Positions 1 through 8,180 of a stretch of 64,000 nt of DNA are shown one piece after another; positions within the stretch are counted from its first letter, which is position 1; each line of letters begins with the position of its first letter. Origin of the DNA: Amycolatopsis sp. QT-25 (GTDB lineage Bacteria > Actinomycetota > Actinomycetes > Mycobacteriales > Pseudonocardiaceae); contig NZ_CP120210.1 of NCBI RefSeq assembly GCF_029369745.1, forward strand, positions 372,001-436,000, given 5' to 3'. The notes beneath the pieces were generated by a model that was not told where the DNA came from, made no database searches, and was given only the letters and a program-made list of their open reading frames with translations. The translations under genes were made by a program, and so were the position numbers.

Positions 1-1
1 C

Positions 2-946
2 GAGGACGGCACGCTCACCGCCGGCGCCGCGCTCGGCGCGCTCGTCTACCTGGCGACGACGATGCAGCCGGCGCTGCGCGGGCTGGCCGCGACGGCGAGC
101 ACCGTGGTGCTGCGGCTGATCGTCGCGCTGCGGCGGCTGGCGGAGACCGCGCAGGCCGAACCGGAACCCGACGGCACGGCCGAACCCGAGGGCACCGCGA
201 TCTCCGTGCGCGACCTGACCTTCGGCTGGGGAGCGGCGGCCCAACCGGTGGTGCGCGGCCTCGACCTGCACCTGCGGCCCGGAGAGCGGCTCGCGGTGGT
301 GGGGCCGAGCGGGATCGGCAAGTCGACCCTGGCCGGGCTCCTGACCGGGATGCTCGAACCGCAGTCGGGCCGGGTGCTGCTCGGCGGGGCACCGGTCCGG
401 GAGATCCCGGCCGCGCTGCGGCACCGGATGGTCGCGTTGATCCCGCAGGAGGCCTACGTCTTCGCCGGGACCGTGCGGGACAACGTCGGCCTGTTCGCGC
501 AGACCGCGACGGACGCGGAGCTGTCCGCGGCGGTGGCGGCCGTCGGCGCGGAACCGCTGGTGACGCGGCTGGGCGGACTCGACGGCGAGATCGGGCACGG
601 AATGCTGTCCGCCGGTGAGGCGCAGCTGATCGCGCTCGCGCGGGTATACGCGAGCGACGCGGGCGTCGTGGTCCTCGACGAGGCGACGTCGCACCTCGAC
701 CCGCCCGCCGAAGCCCGCGCGGAACGGGCGTTCGCCGAGCGGGGCGGGGTGCTGGTGGTGATCGCGCACCGGCTGACGTCGGCGTTGCGCGCGGACCGGG
801 TCCTGGTGATGGACGGCAGGGAAACCGCGCTGGGCACCCATCTCGAACTCATGGACCGGTCCACGCGCTACGCCCAGCTCATGCACGCGTGGGCGCCGCG
901 GCTACCCCGGCCCAGTGCCCAGTTCCTCCAGCGCGCTCCTGAGTAG
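2..946 (+). CDS. ABC transporter, membrane/ATPase fusion, 3' part
   Basis: Partial gene entering from the left edge; the frame is open from base 2, so the start lies outside the window. The first 40 or so codons look like the end of a transmembrane domain, followed by a complete nucleotide-binding domain: Walker A GPSGIGKST (bases 302-328), Q-loop region IPQEAYVFAG (about 440-470), signature LSAGE (about 607), Walker B VVVLDEA with SHLDP (about 667-700) and the switch His in VIAHRLTS (about 760). This is the layout of ABC exporters that couple ATP hydrolysis to transport across the membrane. The substrate cannot be told from this part. The signature has A where LSGGQ has its first G. The 3' end overlaps the convergent thioesterase gene by 45 bases. 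Confidence 0.9.
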   Translation, partial: EDGTLTAGAALGALVYLATTMQPALRGLAATASTVVLRLIVALRRLAETAQAEPEPDGTAEPEGTAISVRDLTFGWGAAAQPVVRGLDLHLRPGERLAVVGPSGIGKSTLAGLLTGMLEPQSGRVLLGGAPVREIPAALRHRMVALIPQEAYVFAGTVRDNVGLFAQTATDAELSAAVAAVGAEPLVTRLGGLDGEIGHGMLSAGEAQLIALARVYASDAGVVVLDEATSHLDPPAEARAERAFAERGGVLVVIAHRLTSALRADRVLVMDGRETALGTHLELMDRSTRYAQLMHAWAPRLPRPSAQFLQRAPE

Positions 947-1318
947 ACCGTCGACGGGGACCGGGCGCCGGGACTCGCGATCGACGAAGACGTGCACGAA
1001 GTGCCCCTCCGCGATCACCGTCTCCTTCGAGTACATCCCGACCTCGTAGCGGACGCTGGACCGGCCGAGATGCCCGACCCGCAGACCGACTTCGAGCTCG
1101 CCGGGGAACGACACCGAAGCGTGGTACTTGCACTGCGACTCCACGCACAACCCGATGACACCACCGATCTCGATGTCGAGACCGCCGCGTTCGATCAACC
1201 AGGTGTTGATCACGGTGTCCATCACCGAATAGTGGACGACGTTGTTGACGTGCCCGTAGACGTCGTTGTCCTTCCACCGCAACGGAACCGTCTGCCAGTG
1301 CGGATACTCGTCGTTCAC
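902..1318 (-). CDS. acyl-CoA thioesterase, 4HBT hotdog fold
   Basis: A 138-residue hotdog-fold thioesterase, expected to hydrolyse acyl-CoA thioesters in the cytoplasm. The N-terminal motif DNDVYGHVNN (residues about 17-26) is the 4-hydroxybenzoyl-CoA thioesterase-type catalytic signature, and the length is normal for the family. The GTG start at 1318 overlaps the stop of the upstream dehydrogenase gene by 4 bases (GTGA), so the two are very likely co-translated and work on the same pathway. Its own 3' end runs 45 bases into the ABC transporter gene on the other strand. The natural acyl group is not evident from sequence. Confidence 0.87.
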   Translation of the reverse strand: MNDEYPHWQTVPLRWKDNDVYGHVNNVVHYSVMDTVINTWLIERGGLDIEIGGVIGLCVESQCKYHASVSFPGELEVGLRVGHLGRSSVRYEVGMYSKETVIAEGHFVHVFVDRESRRPVPVDGLLRSALEELGTGPG

Positions 1319-2601
1319 CACAGCGTCACCGACTCCCGCAGGATGACGGCGAGATCCGCTTCCGACGCCTCGCGCGGCGCCGTGGCCAGCAACCGTTGTT
1401 GTTTCACCGTGCCGGACACCAGTGCGTCCACATCGGACTCGGTGTAGCCGACGGCGCCGATCCCGTTGGGGATCCCGATCTCCCGCATGATCCGCCCCAG
1501 CACCGAGGGCAGGTGGTCCCGCGGATCGCCCGGCCACGTGAAGTCCGGCGCGAGCAGCCGCGCCACCCGCAGGTGCCGGTCCGGGGCGGCGTCGAAGGTG
1601 AACCGGAACGCCGCCGGCGCCGTCAGCGAGACGGCCATCCCGTGCGGCACCATCGCTTCGTCGCCGGGATACCCGGGCGGATGGAACTCCCGGACCTGTC
1701 CGGCGAGCGGATACGCGTTGGCGTGCGGGATGTGCACCCCGGCGTTGCCGAACCCGAGGCCGGCGAAGGTCGCCGCGAGCGCCATCGCTTCGCGTGCCTT
1801 CAGGTCGGAGCCGTCCCGCACGGCCGCGGGCAGCGCCCACGACAGCAGCCGCAGGGACTGCTCGGCGAACATGTCGGCCAACGGATTCGAGCCGCAGTAC
1901 GGAACCCGGTCCTCCGGGCGCTTCCGGTCGAACTCGGTGTACGGCTTGGCCGTGAAGCTTTCCGCGGCGTGGCAGAGGATGTCCATCCCGCTCGCGGCGG
2001 TCACCTCGGGCGGCTGCGAGACCGTCAGCCTCGGGTCGACCACGGCGAGGCTCGGCCGCAGCCGGAGGTGGCTGATACCGCTCTTCGCCCGCAGTGACGA
2101 CACGTCCAGTACGCAGACGGTGGTGCTCTCCGAGCCGGTCCCGGTGGTCGTGGGCACGGCGACCAGCGGTTTCAGCGCAGAAGCAGGCGCGCGGCCGCCG
2201 CCGACCGGGGCGTTGACGTAGTCCATCAGGTCGCCGTCGTTGCTGGTCAACAGGTTCACCGCCTTCGCGGTGTCGATGGCCGACCCGCCGCCGACGGCGA
2301 CGAAGGCGTCCCACTCGCCCTGGCCGCGGGCGAAGTCGACGGCCTCGCGCATGCTGACGTCGGTGGGCTCGACGTGCACGCCGTCGAAGACGACGGCTTC
2401 GATGCCATAGGTCTCGATGCCTTCGGCGATCCGTTGCGGCCAGCCCGTCGCGGCGACGCCCGCGTCGGTCAGGACGAGCACCCGGCGGGCGCCGTACCGG
2501 GTGAGGTCGTAGCCGATCTCATCGCTCGACCCGGCGCCGTACTTCAAGGCCGGTGCGCCATAGGTGAAAACAGTTTCACGTCCAGCGGTGGCTGAGGTCA
2601 C
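1315..2601 (-). CDS. hydroxyacid-oxoacid transhydrogenase-like iron-containing alcohol dehydrogenase
   Basis: A 428-residue member of the group III (iron-containing) alcohol dehydrogenases, closest by motif to hydroxyacid-oxoacid transhydrogenase (ADHFE1/HOT), which transfers hydride between 4-hydroxybutyrate and 2-oxoglutarate. Visible features are the GGGSAIDTAK nucleotide-binding stretch, VPTTTGTGSE, and metal-ligand candidates in DILCHAAES, GVHIPHANAY and MVPHGMAV. The GTG start at 2601 is preceded by AAGGGAG at a suitable distance; a frame extension of 30 codons upstream lacks such support. It is the first gene of a two-gene operon with the thioesterase and is divergent from a ThDP enzyme, so a 2-oxo/hydroxy acid catabolic set is plausible. 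The exact substrate is inference. Confidence 0.87.
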   Translation of the reverse strand: MTSATAGRETVFTYGAPALKYGAGSSDEIGYDLTRYGARRVLVLTDAGVAATGWPQRIAEGIETYGIEAVVFDGVHVEPTDVSMREAVDFARGQGEWDAFVAVGGGSAIDTAKAVNLLTSNDGDLMDYVNAPVGGGRAPASALKPLVAVPTTTGTGSESTTVCVLDVSSLRAKSGISHLRLRPSLAVVDPRLTVSQPPEVTAASGMDILCHAAESFTAKPYTEFDRKRPEDRVPYCGSNPLADMFAEQSLRLLSWALPAAVRDGSDLKAREAMALAATFAGLGFGNAGVHIPHANAYPLAGQVREFHPPGYPGDEAMVPHGMAVSLTAPAAFRFTFDAAPDRHLRVARLLAPDFTWPGDPRDHLPSVLGRIMREIGIPNGIGAVGYTESDVDALVSGTVKQQRLLATAPREASEADLAVILRESVTLW

Positions 2602-2757
2602 GTTTTCGTGCTCCCTTGCTTGAACACGTTCCGAATTTCGTGCTTTCCGCCGCTCCGGGGTTGCCGGAATCGGAAGATCGCTTGACGGCACCGATCACCG
2701 CCCGCCTAAGCTCTTCTCATTAGATACCAACCGGGAGCGTCCGTCGCCCAGACGGCC

Positions 2758-4380
2758 GTGAGGATCCTGACCGAGGCGCAGATCCACCGCGTGTACGCGG
2801 TGGCGGGTGAGTCCTTCCTGGATCTGCTCGACGCGCTGCAACGCGAGCGGTCGATCACCTTCGTCTCGGCGAGGCACGACTCCGGCGCGGCGTTCATGGC
2901 CGAGGCCGAAGGCAAGCTCACCGAACATCCGGCGGTGCTGCTCGCCGGCCGCGGCCCGAGCGCGGCGAACCTCGCGATCGGCGTGACCACGGCGTACCAG
3001 GACGAGAGCCCGATGGTCGTCCTCCTGGAGAACCCGCCGTCGGCGCCCGGTCCGACGAGCGAGCTGCCCACCGCCGACCTCACCGCGATGCTCGAACCCC
3101 TCGCCAAGTGGACCGGCCGCGCGGACTCCCCGGACGAGGTGCCCGGCCTGCTGGTCGAGGCGCTGAACCGCTGCCGCGAAGGGCGGCCGGGGCCCACCGT
3201 CGTCGCCGTCCCGGCCGACTTCTGGGGTGTCCCGTTCGATTCGGCCAAACCGGTCGCCTCCGTGCGCCCGCCCGCCACCGGCGCCCTCGGCCGGACCGCC
3301 GAGGCGGTCGCGCAGCTGGTCGACGAGGCCCGCTACCCGGTGGTGATCGTCGGCGGCCGGGCTCGCGCGGCACGCGACGAGCTGATCGCCGTCGCCGACG
3401 AACTCGCGCTCCCGGTGTACAACGCGTTCCGCCGTCAGGACGCCTTCCCCGAGAACCACGCGCGCTACGCCGGCCACCTCGGCATCGGCATCCCCGCGCG
3501 GCAACTCGACGCCCTCGAACGCGCCGACCTCGTGCTCGCGCTGGGCACGCAGCTCGACGAGGTCACCACGCAGTCCTTCCGCTACCCGACGCCATCGCAG
3601 ACGTTGGTGCTGGTCGGCACCGGGATCGAGCCCGCCCGCCGCGGCGGCTTGACCTTCCGCGTCGACGCCGAGGTCGAGCCCTTCCTGCGCGAACTGCGCA
3701 CCGTCGCCTCGCCCCGGCAGCGGCGCGCGTCGGCCGCGAACGCCGCCGTGCACACCTTCATGACGCCCCCCGACACCAGCGGCGCCACCCGCGTCCACCC
3801 CGCCGACGTCATCCGCGCGGTGCGCAAACTCGCGCCCGAAGACGCGATCGTGACCAGCGACGCGGGCAACTTCGCCCAGTTCATGCACCGCTACTGGTGT
3901 TTCACCGCGCCGCGCAGCCAGCTCGGGCCGAGCAACGCGGCCATGGGCTACGCCGTTCCGGCGGCGGTGGCGGCGAAACTCGCCGAGCCACGCCGGACGG
4001 TGATCGCGATGGTGGGCGACGGCGGCGCGCTGATGACCGGGCAGGAGATCGAGACCGCCGTCCGCTACCGGGTGCCGGTGACCGTCCTGGTGTTCCAGAA
4101 CGGTCTGCACGGCCCGCTCGCGGTGCACCAGGCACGCAAACACGGACGGCTCACCGGGGTCACCGTCCCCGTCACCGATTTCGCGTCCTGGGCACGCGGT
4201 CTCGGCGCCGCCGGGTACACCGTGGACGACCGTGAGGAACTCGAGCCGATCATCGCGAGCGCGCTGGTCCGGCAACGGCCGTGCGTCATCGACATCAGGA
4301 CGGATCCGGACGTGGTGACCCCGGACATCCGGCTGACGAGCCTGCTGGGCGCCGCCAGGCCACCGCAGGGCGGCCAGTAG
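2758..4380 (+). CDS. thiamine diphosphate-dependent enzyme, acetolactate synthase/benzoylformate decarboxylase type
   Basis: A 540-residue ThDP enzyme of the 2-oxo acid decarboxylase/acetolactate synthase family. The N-terminal pyrimidine-binding domain begins at GESFLDLLDAL. The ThDP-Mg motif is GDGGALMTGQEIETA followed about 20 residues later by FQN, near bases 4016-4100. No acetolactate-specific feature is obvious, so decarboxylase or ligase activity on a 2-oxo acid is the safe call. The only standard start is GTG at 2758, with no good ribosome site. The frame stays open upstream to base 2710, and the upstream residues SVAQTA resemble the usual N-terminal helix of this family, so the protein may start earlier at a non-standard codon (see findings). 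Divergent from the transhydrogenase gene. Confidence 0.85.
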   Translation: MRILTEAQIHRVYAVAGESFLDLLDALQRERSITFVSARHDSGAAFMAEAEGKLTEHPAVLLAGRGPSAANLAIGVTTAYQDESPMVVLLENPPSAPGPTSELPTADLTAMLEPLAKWTGRADSPDEVPGLLVEALNRCREGRPGPTVVAVPADFWGVPFDSAKPVASVRPPATGALGRTAEAVAQLVDEARYPVVIVGGRARAARDELIAVADELALPVYNAFRRQDAFPENHARYAGHLGIGIPARQLDALERADLVLALGTQLDEVTTQSFRYPTPSQTLVLVGTGIEPARRGGLTFRVDAEVEPFLRELRTVASPRQRRASAANAAVHTFMTPPDTSGATRVHPADVIRAVRKLAPEDAIVTSDAGNFAQFMHRYWCFTAPRSQLGPSNAAMGYAVPAAVAAKLAEPRRTVIAMVGDGGALMTGQEIETAVRYRVPVTVLVFQNGLHGPLAVHQARKHGRLTGVTVPVTDFASWARGLGAAGYTVDDREELEPIIASALVRQRPCVIDIRTDPDVVTPDIRLTSLLGAARPPQGGQ

Positions 4381-4647
4381 CGGTTGCCGCCCCGATGACC
4401 GGGTGGACTTTTTCTCAGGGGATACACAGAAACCCTTGTCGGGTGGCCTTCACCTGCTCCAAAGGGTGGGAAGGCGGTGACGACTCGGCCGGGTTCCGGT
4501 CGCGGAGATCGGATTTTGTCGGTCGGCCGTGGCACAATCGCCGCAACACCGCGAGTCCGATATGGACCGGAGCGAGTATTGGTGGAGTTGTTGGCACGCA
4601 GTACAGAACGTCGTACTACGAGCGTTGTGTTGACACTGGGAGAAAAC

Positions 4648-4818
4648 ATGGCTGACGAGACGAAGCCACAGGACAGGTCCGTTTCCGGCGTGGTGCCGGT
4701 GCAGTTCAGCGCGGACGCGGAGACCCACGACATCGCCGTCGTGGCCACGAACCGGGAGGCGTTGCGCCGTTCACCGTTCGGCGCCGAGGCACCGCTGCGT
4801 GCGGCGAGCGGGGAATAG
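4648..4818 (+). CDS. small hypothetical protein, 56 aa
   Basis: A short reading frame with an ATG at 4648 preceded by GGGAGA at a normal distance. The frame is open further upstream (to 4477), but that part has no ribosome site and an unnatural Arg-rich composition, so I use the ATG. The product is 56 residues, hydrophilic, with no membrane segment and no Cys. I do not recognise a family. It sits alone between the ThDP enzyme gene and the cold-shock gene on the same strand. Codon use (G/C in third positions) is consistent with a real gene. Confidence 0.5.
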   Translation: MADETKPQDRSVSGVVPVQFSADAETHDIAVVATNREALRRSPFGAEAPLRAASGE

Positions 4819-4950
4819 CCGGCGAGACCCGGGCGGTGCGGCGCGGGGCCGCGAGGGTAGCGTTGTCCGAGGGCACCATGCGGCCTAGTGCGGCCCAGCA
4901 CACCCCGGGTGCGGAACCTTGTCCGCCTGCGTGCGTTGTGCTTTACTGAT

Positions 4951-5102
4951 TCAGGTCTCGTTTTTTGTGTTCGTGCTGGTTCACGCTCGCAGAACTCAGC
5001 GGGCGTAGTGTCTCCTCGTGTTTCCGGGGAAGCAAACCGTCTGGTCATGACCCGGGCTGCCGACGTGGCTTCCTGTTTGTTTGTGTTGCATATGGAGATT
5101 TT
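4951..5102 (+). promoter_or_regulatory. structured/conserved 5' leader of cold-shock gene 1
   Basis: About 150 bases between a likely promoter and the ATG at 5103. The first 46 bases (4951-4996) carry blocks TCGTTTT, GTGTTCGTG, TTCAC, CTCGC and GAACT that recur in the same order, with the same spacing give or take 2 bases, upstream of the second cold-shock gene (24337-24382). A candidate promoter is TTGTCC at 4919-4924 with a -10 near 4943-4949. The leader ends in GGAG 7 bases before the start. Long leaders that respond to temperature are established for cspA genes, but this element is not one I can name. Confidence 0.5.
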
Positions 5103-5306
5103 ATGACTCAGGGCACTGTGAAGTGGTTCAACTCCGAGAAGGGGTTCGGCTTCATCACTCCCGACAACGGCGGCGGCGACGTCTTCGTGCACTACAGCGA
5201 GATCAAGGGCAACGGCTTCCGTACCCTCGAGGAGAACGCCCGAGTGGAGTTCGAGATCGGGCAGGGCGCGAAGGGTCCGCAGGCCACCTCGGTCACCGTG
5301 ATCTGA
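5103..5306 (+). CDS. CspA-family cold-shock protein (copy 1)
   Basis: A 67-residue single cold-shock domain that binds single-stranded RNA/DNA and acts as an RNA chaperone. RNP1 is KGFGFITP (residues about 14-21) and RNP2 is VFVHYSEI (about 28-35); GTVKWFN at the N-terminus is the classic start. The ATG at 5103 has GGAG seven bases upstream. Length matches the family exactly. A second, very similar copy lies at 24500. A stem-loop follows the stop codon, so it is probably monocistronic. Confidence 0.97.
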   Translation: MTQGTVKWFNSEKGFGFITPDNGGGDVFVHYSEIKGNGFRTLEENARVEFEIGQGAKGPQATSVTVI

Positions 5307-5319
5307 TCCAGGTTTTTCC

Positions 5320-5355
5320 AGCAGGGCCGTCTTCCTTCGGGAAGGCGGCCCTGCT
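5320..5355 (+). terminator. stem-loop terminator after cold-shock gene 1
   Basis: A 16-bp inverted repeat (AGCAGGGCCG plus TCTTCC on the left arm, one G-T pair) around a TTCG tetraloop, starting 13 bases after the stop codon and followed by a short T-run (5358-5362). Typical intrinsic terminator form. Confidence 0.75.
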
Positions 5356-5445
5356 GCTTTTCCGGGGCGTCCCCGGTCGCGTCGTGAAGGACGTTTCGGG
5401 CGGGCGCCTTCGGCGCTGTTCCTCCGGCGCTTTCCTGGTGACGCG

Positions 5446-6108
5446 TCAGGTGGGGGAGACGAGTCCCGCTTCGTAGGCGAGCACGATCGCCTGCGCCCGG
5501 TCCCGTAACCCCAGCTTCGCCAAGATCCGGCCCACATAGGTCTTGACGGTCTGCGCCGAAAGCACCAGATCCGTGGCGATCTCCGGATTGGACCGTCCTT
5601 TCGCGATCAACCGCAGCACTTCCCGCTCGCGTTCGGTGAGCACGTCGAACCTCGCCGGGGACGGCCGCGGCACCGGCGCGCTCGCCACGAAGTTCGCGAT
5701 GAGCCGCTTCGTGACCGCGGGGGAGAGCAGGGCGTCCCCGGCGGCGACCACTTCGATGGCGTTGATCAGTTCGGCCGATGGCGCGTCCTTCAACAGGAAC
5801 CCGCTCGCGCCCGCCCGCAACGCCTCGTAGACGTAGTCGTCCAGGTGGAACGTCGTCAGGACGAGCACTTTCGGCTTCTCGCCGTCGCCTTCGAGCAGTC
5901 GCCTGGTCGCTTCGAGACCGTCCATCACCGGCATCCGGATGTCCATCAGGACGACGTCCGGCGGCGTGCCCAAGGCGGCGAGGCCCGCGAGCGCCGCGAT
6001 CCCGTCACCTGCTTGGCCCACCACGTCCAGACCCGGTTGCGCGTTCAGCAGGCCGGCGAAGCTCTCCCGCACCAAGGCCTGGTCGTCGACGACGAACAGG
6101 GTCGTCAC
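5446..6108 (-). CDS. NarL/FixJ-type response regulator
   Basis: A 220-residue two-component response regulator. The receiver domain has the acidic pair Asp8/Asp9, the phospho-acceptor Asp56 in VVLMDIRMP, and the conserved Lys in GFLLKDAP. The C-terminal LuxR-type helix-turn-helix runs from LTEREREVLRLIAKG to the recognition helix region AQTVKTYVGRILAKL. Its start overlaps the stop of the histidine kinase by 4 bases (ATGA), so kinase and regulator are a cognate pair. A perfect 12-bp inverted repeat in the intergenic region ahead of the kinase gene is a candidate binding site (see 7403-7433). Confidence 0.95.
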   Translation of the reverse strand: MTTLFVVDDQALVRESFAGLLNAQPGLDVVGQAGDGIAALAGLAALGTPPDVVLMDIRMPVMDGLEATRRLLEGDGEKPKVLVLTTFHLDDYVYEALRAGASGFLLKDAPSAELINAIEVVAAGDALLSPAVTKRLIANFVASAPVPRPSPARFDVLTEREREVLRLIAKGRSNPEIATDLVLSAQTVKTYVGRILAKLGLRDRAQAIVLAYEAGLVSPT

Positions 6109-7364
6109 GCGTCGTCCACCCCCGGGAGATCCAGCTCGACGGCCACGCGGAAGCCGCCGTCGGCCCGCGGCCCGGCCTCGTATGAACCGCCGATCAGCGT
6201 AACGCGTTCGGCGATCCCGGCGAGGCCGGTGCCGTCGCTCGAACCCGGCCCGGCAGGGCGGGTGGGCGGCCCGTTTCCGACGAGAATCTCGAGCCCGCCG
6301 GGTTTCCGCCGCACCTCGACGGCCACTCGTGCTCCCGGGCTGTGCCGTGCCGCGTTGCTCAACGCCTCCTGAAGGATCCGGTACGCCGCCAGTCCGACCA
6401 GGGCGGGAATGTCGTCCCCGCCGGAGATGTCCGCACGGATCTCGATCCCGGAGGCCCGGCAGCCTTCGATCAGCGACGGCACCTCCGCGAGCCCCGGCTG
6501 CGGCTCGTGCTCCGGCTCGGCCTCGGTGTCACGCAGCACGCCGACCAGCCGCCGGGCCTCGTCGAGCGCTTCCCTTGCCGCGACCCCGATGGCGCGGAAC
6601 TCCTCCTCCGCGGCCTCGGACACGTCCGGGACGCGGTAGCGCGCACTGTCGGTCCGCAGCGCGATCAGCGAAAGGTGATGACCGATGATGTCGTGCAGTT
6701 CCCTGGCGATCAACGCACGCTCCTGCAACGAAGCCCGCTTCGCCCGCTCCTCGACCGTCGTGCGCTCGGCCGCGTCGGCCTGCTTCAGCGCCCGACGGCG
6801 TTGCTGCATCCCGTATCCCGCCACGATGGTCGCGGCCACCACGATCAACGACCACACCAGGGTCTTCGCACCCGCGCGAGGTAGCTGCGCGATGCCGACC
6901 CCGACGGCCAGCGTCACGGCGATGACCGAGATGCCCCGGCCCTGCCCGGGTTTCGTGCGGGCGAGTGTCATCGCGAGCACCGGGAGATACGGCAGGACCT
7001 GGACCTGCAACGGCCAGTCCGACCCCGTCCGGCCGAAGAGTGCGTAGTCGGCGGGGAAGAGGACCGCGACGATCGCGCTGAGCATCCCCGCCGCCGCCAC
7101 CCGGACGGCGGTCAACGGGAGTTTGACGACCAGCAAGGGCGGCACGATCTGCAGGATCAGCAGGAAGAAGATCAGCGGCACACTGCCGCCGCCGAGGTAC
7201 CGCGCCCACGTGCCGTAGGTCAAGCCCAGCAGCACCGCGAGCATGACTGCGGCGAGGACGGATTTGATCCAGACCGGAACGTGCCACCAGGCCGAAGGCG
7301 GTTCCAGATCGGCGTCGCGTCCGGTGAGGAGCGCCCATCGCAGGGAACCGCCGTAGGAGTCCAT
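6105..7364 (-). CDS. NarL-class sensor histidine kinase
   Basis: A 419-residue membrane histidine kinase with HisKA_3 dimerisation domain. About six hydrophobic segments fill residues 30-190, with no large extracellular domain, so it probably senses the membrane or an intramembrane signal. The phospho-acceptor His is in ELHDIIGHHLSLI; the ATPase domain has the N-box EALSNAARHSPG and the G-box GTGLAGIAER near the C-terminus. The ATG at 7364 is the natural start. It is the first gene of a two-gene operon and is divergent from a DUF998 gene, a likely target or partner. Confidence 0.94.
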   Translation of the reverse strand: MDSYGGSLRWALLTGRDADLEPPSAWWHVPVWIKSVLAAVMLAVLLGLTYGTWARYLGGGSVPLIFFLLILQIVPPLLVVKLPLTAVRVAAAGMLSAIVAVLFPADYALFGRTGSDWPLQVQVLPYLPVLAMTLARTKPGQGRGISVIAVTLAVGVGIAQLPRAGAKTLVWSLIVVAATIVAGYGMQQRRRALKQADAAERTTVEERAKRASLQERALIARELHDIIGHHLSLIALRTDSARYRVPDVSEAAEEEFRAIGVAAREALDEARRLVGVLRDTEAEPEHEPQPGLAEVPSLIEGCRASGIEIRADISGGDDIPALVGLAAYRILQEALSNAARHSPGARVAVEVRRKPGGLEILVGNGPPTRPAGPGSSDGTGLAGIAERVTLIGGSYEAGPRADGGFRVAVELDLPGVDDA

Positions 7365-7402
7365 GGCTCGACGCTAACGACGCCGCGGACCGGGCACATC
7401 AC

Positions 7403-7433
7403 CTCGTGGGGGACACCGCGAGTCCCCCACGAG
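7403..7433. promoter_or_regulatory. perfect 12-bp inverted repeat, operator candidate
   Basis: CTCGTGGGGGAC, a 7-base spacer, then its exact reverse complement GTCCCCCACGAG. It lies 39 bases upstream of the histidine kinase start and 64 bases upstream of the DUF998 start, in the only shared promoter region of these divergent genes. No T-run follows, so an operator is more likely than a terminator. Confidence 0.6.
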
Positions 7434-7496
7434 GGGACACGGACTGCTCGCCCGGGCGGGCTGTGCCGGACGGTGGCGCGCGGTCAGGCTCGTCTC

Positions 7497-8180
7497 ATGA
7501 ACGACATCAAAGCGCTGATCAGGCTGTCCGCGCTCGCCTGGCTGGCCGCGGGACTGGTCATCGCGGTCTACGTCGAGATCGTCCACGCCGGCACGGTCGA
7601 TCCACTTGCCACCACCTTCAGCGAGTACGTCCACGTCGGCCAGGGCGCACGGCTCGTCGGGGTCGCCATGCTGGCCACCGGCTTCGGCGCGCTGACCATC
7701 GCGGGCGGCGTCCGGCTGTCCGGGGCGGTGCGGGCGGCCAGGCTCGTCGCCTTGTCCGGCGTGGGACTGTGCGTGCTCGCGGTGTTTCCGCAGGAGCCGA
7801 TGGACCAGCCGCTGACCTGGCACGGCGCGATCCACCGGTATGCCGCGCTCGCCGCTTTCACCGCGTTGCCGCTGGCAGGACTGGTTCTCGGCGAGGCCCG
7901 GCGGTTGTCCTACGCCGCCTTGGCCGCGCTCGTGGTCTTCGTGGCGACTTTCCTGGTCGACGCCCGTGCGGTGAGCGGATTGGCCGAACGAATCCTGCTG
8001 ATTCTCGAACTCGCGTTGCTGGTCACCTTCGTCCGCGGAGGTGGCGTTGTGATGCAACCTCGTGCAACTCTTCCTTTCGCGGCCTCGACGTCGTTTCCTT
8101 GTAGGGACTTGGCGCGGCAGCGGAGGACATGTGGGCGAAGCGGTTGCGGGGATCGTGGCGAACCCCGCTTCGGAGCGTGA
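7497..8180 (+). CDS. DUF998 family membrane protein
   Basis: About 227 residues with roughly six transmembrane helices; the pattern SALAWLAAGLVIAVYVEIV followed by FSEYVHVG and then a conserved H in WHGAIHRYAALAAF fits the DUF998 family, whose function is unknown. ATG at 7497 is taken as the start because the first helix follows directly. The last 40 residues (from about base 8055) are Arg/Cys-rich and unlike the family; this tail overlaps the next gene by 50 bases and may be a read-through after loss of the ancestral stop. It is transcribed divergently from the two-component system and may be under its control. A second DUF998 gene lies at 48117-49016. Confidence 0.75.
   Translation: MNDIKALIRLSALAWLAAGLVIAVYVEIVHAGTVDPLATTFSEYVHVGQGARLVGVAMLATGFGALTIAGGVRLSGAVRAARLVALSGVGLCVLAVFPQEPMDQPLTWHGAIHRYAALAAFTALPLAGLVLGEARRLSYAALAALVVFVATFLVDARAVSGLAERILLILELALLVTFVRGGGVVMQPRATLPFAASTSFPCRDLARQRRTCGRSGCGDRGEPRFGA

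Noticed and set aside
2695..4275. 526-codon open frame on the minus strand
   Set aside because: Antisense of the ThDP enzyme, no recognisable domain.
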